DNA of 64,000 bases, taken from Treponema vincentii F0403. GTDB lineage: Bacteria; Spirochaetota; Spirochaetia; Treponematales; Treponemataceae. Made by a program: the position numbers and the translations under genes. The stretch is taken from the NCBI RefSeq assembly GCF_000412995.1, contig NZ_KE332512.1:2203959-2267958 (forward strand), read 5' to 3'. Below the pieces are notes generated by a model. The model did no database searches, was not told the DNA's origin, and saw only the letters and a list, made by a program, of their open reading frames with translations. Positions within the stretch are counted from its first letter, which is position 1, and every line of letters begins with the position of its first letter. This document shows positions 33,335 through 41,571 of the stretch, one piece after another.

Positions 33335-34267
33335 TTAATACGGTTCGCCGTTTGCCTTGGGCGCGGCAGAGTTCTTACTGAACAGCACGAGGGCTATCAG
33401 CGTAACAAGGTAGGGGAATATCTTGAGCCATACCGGCGGTATACCGCTTAAAGCGGGGATAACCTGCGAGACGTTCGCGACAGTACGGGCAAATCCGAAG
33501 AAGAAGGTTGCACCGAGGATTCCGAACGGCTTCCATTGACCGAAGATTAATGCTGCGATGGCCAAAAAGCCGAGGCCGTCTACGCTGCCGTTAAATTCTC
33601 CCGAATAGGTTACGAGGATAATAGCGCCGCCGAGTGCGGAAAGCGCACCGCTCGCACATACCGCGAAGTACCGCATTCGGTGTACATTGATACCGGCACT
33701 CGCAACGGCGGACGGATGCTCGCCGCAGGCACGCAGCCGCAAGCCGAAAGAGGTCTTATACAACAGTATCCATGACAGAATAAGGATTACCAAAACCAGC
33801 CACGTACTCCAATATACTTGCGAAAAGAAAAGCGGGCCTAATACGGGAATTTTTGAAAGACCGGGAATATCCTGGCGGATAATGCTTGCAACGCGCACAT
33901 TTCCCGAACCGGTTATGGTACGAGCCATATAGATAGTTAATGCAGCGGCGAGCATGTTGATGGCCGTACCGCTGATAACCTGATCCGCTTTCAGCGTAAT
34001 CGATGCAAACGCATGCAGCAGCGAAAAAAGAATGCCGGCTATAGCCGCAACCAGCAAGCCGATCGGAATAACCAGTCCTGCCGGGATGGAGTGCTGCAGT
34101 AAATTGATAACTACCGCTGCGGAAAAACTTCCGATCAGCATCAAACCTTCAAGGCCGAGGTTGGTAACCCCGCTTCGTTCGCTGTATAATCCGCCGAGGG
34201 AAGTAATCAAAAGAGGAATTGTGTATGCAATTACATAGGGAAAAATTAAGGTTAAAATATGCCACAT
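33335..34267 (-). CDS. pnrE: purine nucleoside ABC transporter permease (PnrE-like)
   Basis: A 310-residue inner-membrane permease, eight or more helices, BPD_transp_2 family (NupQ-like). Marker segments: SERSGVTNLGLEGLMLIGSFSAAV (residues 29-52), LKADQVISGTAINMLAAALTIYMA and LYKTSFGLRLRACGEHPSAVASAGI, the cytoplasmic coupling helix that is absent from the truncated paralogue at 17595. It follows the other permease by 3 bp and is the last gene of the operon, before the terminator at 33261-33299. Symbol follows the T. pallidum pnrABCDE nomenclature; order makes pnrE likely but not proven. Confidence 0.93.
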   Translation of the reverse strand: MWHILTLIFPYVIAYTIPLLITSLGGLYSERSGVTNLGLEGLMLIGSFSAAVVINLLQHSIPAGLVIPIGLLVAAIAGILFSLLHAFASITLKADQVISGTAINMLAAALTIYMARTITGSGNVRVASIIRQDIPGLSKIPVLGPLFFSQVYWSTWLVLVILILSWILLYKTSFGLRLRACGEHPSAVASAGINVHRMRYFAVCASGALSALGGAIILVTYSGEFNGSVDGLGFLAIAALIFGQWKPFGILGATFFFGFARTVANVSQVIPALSGIPPVWLKIFPYLVTLIALVLFSKNSAAPKANGEPY

Positions 34268-34270
34268 ACG

Positions 34271-35375
34271 TTATACCTCCTCTGCAGAAAGCCCAGCTGT
34301 TTGGCGTGTACGTATCTTTTTGGAAATAGTTCCCCAGAAGCGTTTAAAGAGCAGACTGGTTGCAGTAAAATAGATAATAACCGCAATGATAGTGTCTGCA
34401 ATTTCCGGCGGAACAATAGTGTTCGCGCTCATAAAGCCTTTGCCGACGTGCAACACGCCGAAGAAAATTGAACTGAGTGCAACTCCGATCGGTGTCCCTG
34501 CGCCGAGCAAAGAAACTGCGATGCCGTCAAACCCCTGCGAGGGCATTACACCGATCTGCATATTCAGCGCATAGCCGGTGTAGTAGGTGAGACCTGCCAA
34601 GCCCGACAGCGCTCCCGCTATCATCATCGAAATAACGATATTCCGGTTTACTTTAATCCCTGCATATTCCGCACAGTTGCGGTTATAACCGACTGCTTTT
34701 AATTCAAAGCCGAGTGTTGTCTTATCCAAGATGATTTTAAGGAGAACCATTGCGAGTATTCCGAGGAAGATTCCGTAGTTCACGTATTCGCTGCTGAACA
34801 AGTTTGTGAGCCACGGGGTACGGAGCGAACGGGATATCGCAATCGATTTACTTTCCGTTTCCAGATATTCCGCCTTTAAGTAGCCCGGTACGATGTAAAA
34901 GACGAGCCAATAGGCAATCCAGTTCATCATAATGGTGGAAACAACTTCGTGTACGTTGAACAGTGCTTTTAATAAACCGGGAACAACACCCCAAAGAGCG
35001 CCGCCTGCAACACCGATAAGAATCAGCAAAATGAAAAAGAGCGGGCGAGGCATGGAAGTTGCCGACAACGCAAACATACTGCCGAGCAATCCGCCGATCA
35101 GCATCTGTCCCGAACCTCCGATATTAAAGAGTCCGGTTTTAAATGCAAACGAAACGGAAAGGCCGACTAATAAAAGTGTTGTGGCTGTTGCTAGCGTATT
35201 TCCGATACGTTCGATATTCATCAGACCGCCGCGGAAAAGGTAGATAAAGGCGGTAAAAGGATTCTCGCCTATAAAAAGAATAAGGATCGCACCTGCGATT
35301 AAACCGAGCAGTACGGCGGAAAGGCTGATTACAAGGGTATTATCTGCAAGAGTCGTGTGTTTTTTTTATAATCAC
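34271..35375 (-). CDS. pnrD: purine nucleoside ABC transporter permease, reading frame broken at an A8 tract
   Basis: First permease subunit (NupP-like). The uninterrupted frame runs 34271-35221 (316 residues) and includes FNIGGSGQMLIGGLLG, NWIAYWLVFYIVPGY and GYNRNCAEYAGIKVNRN. Upstream, translation in the same frame gives good permease N-terminal sequence (ADNTLVISLSAVLLGL, a membrane helix) back to 35365, then meets TAA. A GTG at 35375 with ggagg six bases ahead, overlapping the pnrC stop as GTGA, starts a frame that is off by one because of eight A residues (35360-35367 on the map). With seven A the whole protein of about 367 residues is restored. So this is a natural slippage site, a mutation or a sequence error. 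Confidence 0.85.
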
Positions 35376-36901
35376 TGTTGGCCTCCATGTTTATGTGTGT
35401 CCCCAGCCATCATCAAACCTACTTCTTCGACTGTAGTTTCTTCCGGGCGGACAATACCGGTTAAGGCGCCGCGGTGCATAACGGCAATTCGATCCGACAG
35501 ATTGAAGATTTCGTCCAGCTCAAAAGAGATGAGCAAAACAGCCCGTCCTCTATCGCGGTGCTTTACCAATTCTTTATGAATTGCTTCGATAGCACCGACA
35601 TCCAAACCGCGTGTCGGCTGCACGGCGATAAGCAGTTCGGGATCAAGGGCAATTTCACGGCCGAGAATAGCCTTTTGCTGATTACCTCCGCTCAAATTCC
35701 GTGCGGCGGAGTGAACGCCTTCGCCTGAACGGACATCGAATTGTTCGGTAATGTCGCCGGCAAATGCAAACATCTTGTTTTTATGGAGAAATCCGTGTTT
35801 TTGAAAGGGAACCTTGTAATATGATTTGATAATCATATTTTCGGCAATCGTGTACTGCATAACCAAGCCGTGTTTTTGGCGGTCTTCGGGAACTAAGCCC
35901 ATACCCGATTCATTGCGCTCGCGGATAGAAGTTTTCGTGATATCCTTACCGCTTAGCAGAACGGTTCCTTCCGCAATCGGCATTAAACCGGAAAGCGCAT
36001 GAACAAGTTCGCTTTGTCCGTTACCGTCTACACCCGCTATACCGACAATTTCGCCCTTATGTACTTGCAGCGAAAAGTCATTGACAGCCGGTACTTTTTT
36101 AGAACCGATAACTTTGAGATGTTGTATATCGAGTACGACCTCACCGGGCTTTGCAGGATCTTTTTGTACCTTAAACTCAACCGGCCGTCCAACCATCTTT
36201 GCCGCCATCTCGTTTTTGGAAGTTGTTGCAACATCTATGACATCGATCAGCTTTCCTCGCCGTATAATGGTACAACGGTCGGCAACGTCCTTAATTTCCT
36301 GTAGTTTATGGGTAATGAGGATTATGGATTTTCCCTCGCTTACGAGGTTCCTCATTATTTGAATAAGTTCTTCGATTTCCTGCGGTGTTAAAACGGCAGT
36401 CGGTTCGTCAAAAATAAGCACTTCCGCATCGCGGTACAACATTTTTAGTATCTCAACCCGCTGCTGCATCCCGACCGTAATATCCATAATACGCGCATTC
36501 GGATCGATTTGTAATCCGTATCGGGAACTTAAATCTTTTATCTTTTTTTCCGCCTTATGCAGATCAAGAAAAAAGCCGCCTTCTTTTCCGAGGATAATAT
36601 TTTCGGTAACGGTAAAATTATGTACAAGCTGAAAATGCTGGTGCACCATACCGATGCCGAGTTCATTAGCATCATTCGGATTATTGATAACCGCCGGTTT
36701 ACCGTTTACGAGAATTTCACCCGCATCGGGGTGGTATAAACCGAATAAGATGCTCATAAGAGTGGATTTACCTGCGCCGTTTTCTCCAAGAATCGCATGG
36801 ATTTCCCCTTTTTTTACCTGCAATGTTATATCATCATTTGCAACAATACCGGGGAATTCTTTGCGGATATGGCGCATTTCGATAGCATATTGTTCAGACA
36901 G
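35372..36901 (-). CDS. pnrC: purine nucleoside ABC transporter ATPase (PnrC-like)
   Basis: Duplicated ABC ATPase energising nucleoside uptake. Half 1: GENGAGKSTLMSILFGLYHPDAG, MVHQHFQLV, LIFDEPTAVLTPQE. Half 2: GVDGNGQSELVHALSG, LSGGNQQKAILGREIALDPE, PTRGLDVGAIEAIH. About 509 residues if translation starts at a CTG at 36901, which has ggaagg six bases ahead and gives M-S-E-Q-Y-A-I-E-M-R-H-I-R-K; the first ATG (36877) has no ribosome site and would cut the conserved first beta strand. C-terminus ends GDTHKHGGQQ with the stop overlapping the next start (GTGA). Confidence 0.92.
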   Translation of the reverse strand: MSEQYAIEMRHIRKEFPGIVANDDITLQVKKGEIHAILGENGAGKSTLMSILFGLYHPDAGEILVNGKPAVINNPNDANELGIGMVHQHFQLVHNFTVTENIILGKEGGFFLDLHKAEKKIKDLSSRYGLQIDPNARIMDITVGMQQRVEILKMLYRDAEVLIFDEPTAVLTPQEIEELIQIMRNLVSEGKSIILITHKLQEIKDVADRCTIIRRGKLIDVIDVATTSKNEMAAKMVGRPVEFKVQKDPAKPGEVVLDIQHLKVIGSKKVPAVNDFSLQVHKGEIVGIAGVDGNGQSELVHALSGLMPIAEGTVLLSGKDITKTSIRERNESGMGLVPEDRQKHGLVMQYTIAENMIIKSYYKVPFQKHGFLHKNKMFAFAGDITEQFDVRSGEGVHSAARNLSGGNQQKAILGREIALDPELLIAVQPTRGLDVGAIEAIHKELVKHRDRGRAVLLISFELDEIFNLSDRIAVMHRGALTGIVRPEETTVEEVGLMMAGDTHKHGGQQ

Positions 36902-36949
36902 ATCAGGCCTTCCTTTATTTACACTGTAAACTTTTATCTAATTAATATT

Positions 36950-36992
36950 AAAGAAAAATCCGAGGTGTATGCATACATACATCCTCGGATTT
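36950..36992 (-). terminator. intra-operon terminator/attenuator after pnrA
   Basis: Minus-strand stem AAATCCGAGG / CCTCGGATTT followed by tttttcttt, between pnrA and pnrC. Likely makes receptor mRNA more abundant than the membrane components. Confidence 0.8.
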
Positions 36993-37010
36993 GCAAAAAA
37001 TGTTTACCGA

Positions 37011-38102
37011 TTAGCGGAACAAATCTCCCTGTTTATCGGAAATTACAATAGCGCCGGATTTGATTTGCGCATATATATCCATAACTTGTTTTTGGACATC
37101 GCTTGAAAGATTGGGGTTTTCCGGAGGAATACCGACTGCATCTTCTTTTGCGGTTAAAACAAGAGTGGAGCCGCCTTGGAATTTACCGTCGAGCTCATCT
37201 TTGACCATGTCATAGGATGCGCGGTCAACATATTTCATTGCGGAAGTCAGGATAACCGATTTTCCGTCGGGGAGTAAGCCTTCGTTATATTGATTAACGT
37301 CAACGCCGACAACCCATATTTCTTTTCCAACCTGACGGCGTGCTTTAGCTTCGTTGATAACGCCGACACCTACACCGCCTGCTGCTGCGTGAATACAGGT
37401 AACGCCGCGGTCAAACATAGAAGCTGCAATCTGCTGGCCCGCTGCGATGTCGCTGAATGTTCCCTGATACACAAAGTCTTCCGGATGCATTTCAATATTT
37501 GTGCCGAGGTTTTCATTGGCATATTTAATACCCTGCTGCCATCCCCAGTTAAATTTCTGAACAGCCGGAATCTCCATACCGCCGATAAATCCGAAGCGTC
37601 CTTCTTTTAATTGGAGAGCTGCTGCAAGGCCTGCAGTGAATCCCGCTTCTTGTTCTGCAAAGAGAATACCGATGGTGTTCGGTCCGTTCTGAGCGTCATA
37701 AGAATCGGCGGGGTGAGCGTTACCGTCGATGATAACGAGCTTTGCATCAGGATATTTTGTCTGAGCCTTGAAAATTGCGGTTTCAAACTTGAAGCCGGGG
37801 CAAACGATGAATTTATACCCTGAATCATAGAGGTTGGAAATTTCTTTTACATAGTCCGCTTCGGTTGTTCCGACCGGCTTTAAGTATTTAATCTCAACGC
37901 CGAGTTCTTTTTCTGCACGGACAATGCCTTCCCATGTTCCCTGATTGAATGATTTATCATCAATCGTTCCCGCATCGGTAACCATACCGACTTTCATAGC
38001 TTTCTTTGCCGGTTCTTCGCTCTTGGTACATGAGCAAATGACAAAGGCACTGAATACCAGCACGGCTGTTCCCAGTACCGTTTTTAAGCTTATTTTTCGC
38101 AT
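37011..38102 (-). CDS. pnrA: purine nucleoside receptor lipoprotein PnrA (TmpC)
   Basis: Lipid-anchored receptor of the pnr importer, matching T. pallidum PnrA/TmpC, which binds purine nucleosides. Signal peptide with lipobox FVICSC (Cys near residue 24), then AKKAMKVGMVTDAGTIDDKSFNQGTWEGI, IVCPGFKFETAIF, AEQEAGFTAGLAAAL and GFIGGMEIPAVQKFNWGWQQG. Family ligand residues (Asp-Asp in the GTIDDKSFNQ loop, Phe/Trp aromatics) are present by eye. 363 residues. Followed by an attenuator and then ATPase and permeases. Start ATG has gaggag at good spacing, and a near-consensus promoter is 29-57 nt upstream. Confidence 0.96.
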   Translation of the reverse strand: MRKISLKTVLGTAVLVFSAFVICSCTKSEEPAKKAMKVGMVTDAGTIDDKSFNQGTWEGIVRAEKELGVEIKYLKPVGTTEADYVKEISNLYDSGYKFIVCPGFKFETAIFKAQTKYPDAKLVIIDGNAHPADSYDAQNGPNTIGILFAEQEAGFTAGLAAALQLKEGRFGFIGGMEIPAVQKFNWGWQQGIKYANENLGTNIEMHPEDFVYQGTFSDIAAGQQIAASMFDRGVTCIHAAAGGVGVGVINEAKARRQVGKEIWVVGVDVNQYNEGLLPDGKSVILTSAMKYVDRASYDMVKDELDGKFQGGSTLVLTAKEDAVGIPPENPNLSSDVQKQVMDIYAQIKSGAIVISDKQGDLFR

Positions 38103-38130
38103 ATTTGCGCCTCCTCAAATAAGTTTATTA

Positions 38131-38159
38131 AGTATACCCCAATAAAAATGCCGTGTCAA
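38131..38159 (-). promoter_or_regulatory. pnr operon promoter
   Basis: Minus-strand TTGACA (38154-38159), 17-nt spacer, TATACT (38131-38136). Very strong match, leader about 22 nt. Confidence 0.85.
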
Positions 38160-38177
38160 ATCGTTAATATAATGAAG

Positions 38178-38409
38178 GTGTACATCCGTGTACACTTCTG
38201 GACGCGAGTTTTTGCGAAGCAAAAACGTCGCTTCTGCGTGGAACCACGGACATCCCTGTCCGTTCTGAAAAAAGCCCTTCCGAAGCCTTTTGAAATAGAC
38301 GGTGTAGATACAAGGAATAAGGCAAAAAAGTACCGCAGGCGTATCTTTGATACGTTGAGGACACTTTTTTGCCTTATGACGCAGTAGATGCACCGTCTAT
38401 TTCAAAAGG
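38178..38409. repeat. three palindromes plus 124-bp element copy 2, upstream of pnrA
   Basis: 38178-38195 (gtgtaca tccg tgtacac), 38208-38226 (gtttttgc arms), 38246-38263 (acggaca tccc tgtccgt). Then 38286-38409: copy 2 of the 124-bp element, ends ccttttgaaatagacggtg / caccgtctatttcaaaagg, central CGTATC/GATACG. Its right end provides the stop codon of the aminotransferase gene on the minus strand (tccttttga). Confidence 0.8.
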
Positions 38410-39547
38410 ACTCGCTGATGGCACCAAGCGCATCTATAGTAGCCTCTATCTCTTCCGTGGTGTTAAACGTGGAAAAGCTGAAACGAACCATGCCTTGGGC
38501 TTCCGTTTTGTATGCGTGGTGTACCAGCGGAGCACAGTGGGCGCCCGGGCGGGTGGCAATTCCGTAGCGTTCATCGAGGAGGCGGCTTACTTCCGATGAA
38601 GGCGCTGTCTTGAGGTTCAAGCTGATAACGGGACCGGGGTTTTGCGTTTTCGGCGCATAGAGTGTGATAAACGGAAGGTCGGCGGCAAGTTTAAAAAAGT
38701 AGGAACGCAGGTTGGCTAAATACGCGGCTGCATTCTCTTGGCCGAGCTGCTCGATATAGGCACAGCCTGCAGCCAGCCCTGCAAAAGACGGTACGTTCAT
38801 CGTTCCTGCTTCAAAGACATCCGGCATCGTCGCAGGGTGGGTTTTATCAAAGGAGTGAATACCGCTGCCGCCTGAAAATACCGGCTTAAAGGCAAAATCG
38901 CCGTTGACCGCAATGCCGCCGGTACCCTGCGGACCGTACAGTCCCTTGTGCCCGGTAAAGCAGACAATGGTTTGCTCATACTGCGAAAGATCCATCGGCA
39001 TGGTACCGGCGCTTTGGGAAGCGTCGATAATCAGCGTCAGTCCGTTCTTTCTGCAAAGCCCGTAGATTTTCTGCATGTCGGGAACCGCGCCGATGACGTT
39101 GGAGCAGGCGGTAACGATAACCGCTTTAGTATTGCCCCGTATCGCTGCTTCCATCGCGGCATAGTCAAGTTCGCCCGTTTCAAGGTCAAAACCGATAATG
39201 GAGAGTTCGGCTCCCTGACTTTCCAGCTGATAGAGCGGGCGCAGCACCGAGTTATGTTCAAGCGCAGTAGTGATGAGGTGATCACCCGCGCCGAACAGGC
39301 TTTTCAGCACAAGGTTCAGCGCTGCCGTCGCGTTTTGGCAGAGCGCAACCTGCAGCGGGTCTTTTATATGGAAGATACGGGCGACGGCAGCGCGGGTCTT
39401 ATATAAAGAGGCAAGCGCCGCATGCGCCGTTTTGTGCGCCGACCTTCCCGGATTTGCAAATTGCTGCGAGGCAATCGCTTCATATACTGCGTCCGCAACA
39501 GAGTCGGGCTTATGGAGCGTCGTAGCGCTGTTATCAAAATAAATCAT
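38402..39547 (-). CDS. class V aminotransferase (cysteine desulfurase-like, EF2568 family)
   Basis: PLP enzyme with a NifS/SufS fold, here with the selenium-gene neighbours described for the EF2568 family. Conserved: FDNSATTLHKPDSV, GRSAHKTAHAA, TALEHNSVLRPL, DASQSAGTMPMDL, the PLP lysine in CFTGHKGLYGPQGTGGI, TRPGAHCAPLVHHAYKTEAQGMVRFSFS with the Cys that may act on sulfur or selenium. 381 residues. The C-terminal S-F-stop lies in a 124-bp repeat. Gap to the DUF3343 gene is 1 bp. Probably delivers selenium or sulfur for the labile selenium cofactor; exact donor unknown. Confidence 0.88.
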   Translation of the reverse strand: MIYFDNSATTLHKPDSVADAVYEAIASQQFANPGRSAHKTAHAALASLYKTRAAVARIFHIKDPLQVALCQNATAALNLVLKSLFGAGDHLITTALEHNSVLRPLYQLESQGAELSIIGFDLETGELDYAAMEAAIRGNTKAVIVTACSNVIGAVPDMQKIYGLCRKNGLTLIIDASQSAGTMPMDLSQYEQTIVCFTGHKGLYGPQGTGGIAVNGDFAFKPVFSGGSGIHSFDKTHPATMPDVFEAGTMNVPSFAGLAAGCAYIEQLGQENAAAYLANLRSYFFKLAADLPFITLYAPKTQNPGPVISLNLKTAPSSEVSRLLDERYGIATRPGAHCAPLVHHAYKTEAQGMVRFSFSTFNTTEEIEATIDALGAISESF

Positions 39548-39548
39548 A

Positions 39549-39824
39549 TTAGTTACCGTTCGCCGCCATCTTTACTGCGGTTCTGACTGCGCCTTGCACG
39601 GTGAGAGTATACACATCCTGATACGCAGCGCCGCTTGTGTGTAATAATTCAACCGCCTTTTCCGCATCTTCACGGTTGACCCGCAGCGCCATCCCGCAGC
39701 CTTCCGAAATTTCCGGAGGAAGCGGGATGAGGCGGGCATCGGGTAAGCCGGTAACCGCCATTTCCGCTGCGATTGCTTGATGAGTGCTGTCAAACGAAAT
39801 AACGCAAAATACTTCGTTCTGCAT
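39549..39824 (-). CDS. DUF3343 small protein of selenium cluster
   Basis: A 91-residue protein with no signal or membrane segment. Matches DUF3343 (Se/S carrier-like) by layout: N-terminal NEVFCVISFDSTHQAIAAEMAV, SEGCGMALRVNREDAEKAVELL with a Cys at about residue 43, and the C-terminal extension YQDVYTLTVQG. DUF3343 proteins occur with selD, yedF and an EF2568-type aminotransferase in genomes that use the labile selenium cofactor of molybdenum hydroxylases. The two Cys (positions 6 and about 43) would be the carriers. Function not proven. Good coupling: 3 bp to yedF and 1 bp to the aminotransferase. Confidence 0.8.
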   Translation of the reverse strand: MQNEVFCVISFDSTHQAIAAEMAVTGLPDARLIPLPPEISEGCGMALRVNREDAEKAVELLHTSGAAYQDVYTLTVQGAVRTAVKMAANGN

Positions 39825-39827
39825 AGC

Positions 39828-40433
39828 TTAGGGCTTTACGACCTTATTGGTGCGCATGATTTCCGTAATCCGGTACATATTTGTCGCCGAACCGACCTGC
39901 AGCTTCTCTTTCAAGCCGTAAAAATCCAAACACAGACCGCAGGCAAGCACCTCCGTCCCCTTGTCTTGGAGCGTCTTTAAATCGGTGATAGTCTTTTCGT
40001 TTTCGGTTGTAAGGCGGACACCGGTGTTATACATCACCACCATTTTGGGGATTCGATCCTGCTCAGTCAGCGCATAGACAAAGTTTTCCAACAGCTTTTT
40101 GCCGAAACCTTCATCACCGGTACCCATCTTATCGGAGTTAATCACCACAACATACTCATCCGCACCCTGTTCCAGTACGCCCGAATCATTCAGCACCGCG
40201 CACGCTTCGCAGCCTTCAAAGTCGTAGAGCACGGTGTATTCCGCATCGTTCAGCTTGGTAACGCTTGCCTTAATATTCAGCTGCGCCGCCATCTTTGTCA
40301 GGTTCTGGGTAGCGATTTCGTTATCCACCCGTATCAGGATATTTTCTCCCGATGTGTTTTCGCGCAGCACTTTTTTCGTCATAATGACAGGGATGGGGCA
40401 TACTTTGCCCATCGCATTTACTTCAATCATCAT
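39828..40433 (-). CDS. yedF: sulfurtransferase-like selenium metabolism protein YedF
   Basis: A 201-residue two-domain protein. The N-terminal TusA-like domain (residues 1-75) starts MIEVNAMGKVCPIPVIMTKKVL with Cys in the CPxP motif; the C-terminal half is DsrE-like with VINSDKMGTGDEGFGKKLLENFVYAL, VVMYNTGVRLTTEN and GTEVLACGLCLDFYGLKEKL with conserved Cys. This is the TIGR03527 architecture linked to SelD in selenium users. It should move sulfur or selenium between the aminotransferase and SelD. The start has ggaggaaa directly ahead; an ATG one codon later is an alternative. Cotranscribed with selD, 28 bp away. Confidence 0.92.
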   Translation of the reverse strand: MMIEVNAMGKVCPIPVIMTKKVLRENTSGENILIRVDNEIATQNLTKMAAQLNIKASVTKLNDAEYTVLYDFEGCEACAVLNDSGVLEQGADEYVVVINSDKMGTGDEGFGKKLLENFVYALTEQDRIPKMVVMYNTGVRLTTENEKTITDLKTLQDKGTEVLACGLCLDFYGLKEKLQVGSATNMYRITEIMRTNKVVKP

Positions 40434-40461
40434 TTTCCTCCATTTATATACTGCATAATCA

Positions 40462-41520
40462 TTAACTTACCGTAATCGGATAGTCCGAGCGCGGTTCGAT
40501 GGTGCCGATTTGGAATAGGTTGATGCCGGCTTCCGCAAAGGCGTGCCGGATTTTTTCCGCTTCGGCAGGGCTGACGGCAAAGAGCAATCCGCCCGATGTC
40601 TGCGGATCAAAGATAATTTCTTCCAGTGCAAAATCCTTTATGCCGAAGGTGATTTTTCCTTGCGCAAAGTTCCGGTTCCTTTGTCCGCCTGCGGTAAGCA
40701 AAAATTCCCCTGCTGCTTGATATGCCGCCTCGATATACGGAATATTTTTTGTGTTAAGTCGGGCGCTAAAGTCTGTGCCGGTCATTTCCAAAAGATGTCC
40801 GCTCAAGCCGAAGCCGGTTACGTCCGTACAGGCGTGGACGTCAAAGTTGCGCAAAATCTCTGCTGCGTATTTATTGAGGCAGGTCATCGAGGCGGCTGCT
40901 TCGTCAAAGGCGGGGCGGGGGACTTCTCCTGCGCTGTAGGCGGTGGTGATAATACCGATACCGAGTTTTTTGGTTAAAAACAGAACGTCTCCAGCTCGCG
41001 GGGTGTTATTCCGCCAAATCCGCTGCGGGTGTACCGTGCCCATCACGGAAAGACCGTATTTTATTTTAGGGTCGTGGATGGAATGCCCGCCGGCGAGCGC
41101 GGCTCCCGCTTCTTTTACCTTTTCCGCCCCGCCGGTGAGAATGCTTTGCAGCGCTGCGTAGGCATTTTCGTGAGTCGCTTCTTCGGGATAGCAGACAATG
41201 TTCAATGCGCATACCGGTTCTCCGCCCATTGCATAGATATCGCTCAGGGCGTTTGCCGCTGCAACTTGCCCGAAAAGGGTAGGGTCGGTTACCATCGGCG
41301 GGAAAAAATCCAAGGTTTGGATAACGGCAATATCTTCCGTCAGCTGAATAACCGCCGCATCGTCGGAGCTGTCAAAGCCGACCAATAAACCTTCGTGCGA
41401 AGTTTTAGGGAGCGTTTTTAGCAAAGCGCTTAAAACGCCTGCACCGATTTTTGCATTGCATCCGCCGCATACAAAAAGCTCATCGCTCCGACCGCTCACG
41501 GATTTATTATGATTTTCCAT
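40462..41520 (-). CDS. selD: selenide, water dikinase
   Basis: Makes selenophosphate from selenide and ATP. The catalytic Cys/Sec position is Cys here, in VCGGCNAKIGAG. Then GFDSSDDAAVIQLTED, FFPPMVTDPTLFGQVAAANALSDIYAMGG, GGHSIHDPKIKYGLSVMG, TDVTGFGLSGHLLEM and FDPQTSGGLLFAV, all typical. 352 residues from the ATG at 41520 (365 from TTG at 41559). The ATG has no Shine-Dalgarno sequence and a TATAAT ends six bases ahead, so a leaderless mRNA is plausible. No selA, selB or tRNA-Sec in the window; the four-gene set fits the orphan SelD type described with molybdenum hydroxylases, but a remote sel locus cannot be excluded. Confidence 0.95.
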   Translation of the reverse strand: MENHNKSVSGRSDELFVCGGCNAKIGAGVLSALLKTLPKTSHEGLLVGFDSSDDAAVIQLTEDIAVIQTLDFFPPMVTDPTLFGQVAAANALSDIYAMGGEPVCALNIVCYPEEATHENAYAALQSILTGGAEKVKEAGAALAGGHSIHDPKIKYGLSVMGTVHPQRIWRNNTPRAGDVLFLTKKLGIGIITTAYSAGEVPRPAFDEAAASMTCLNKYAAEILRNFDVHACTDVTGFGLSGHLLEMTGTDFSARLNTKNIPYIEAAYQAAGEFLLTAGGQRNRNFAQGKITFGIKDFALEEIIFDPQTSGGLLFAVSPAEAEKIRHAFAEAGINLFQIGTIEPRSDYPITVS

Positions 41521-41526
41521 TGATTT

Positions 41527-41555
41527 ATTATAATATATAAGGGTGCTTTTTACAA
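41527..41555 (-). promoter_or_regulatory. selD operon promoter, leaderless start likely
   Basis: Minus-strand TTGTAA, 17-nt spacer, TATAAT at 41527-41532. Transcription should begin at or next to the A of the selD ATG at 41520. Confidence 0.6.
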
Positions 41556-41571
41556 GCAAAATTTCAGCTTC

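Noticed and set aside
40462-41520. SelD as selenoprotein (in-frame TGA at active site)
   Set aside because: The catalytic position is a Cys codon, with an open frame throughout.
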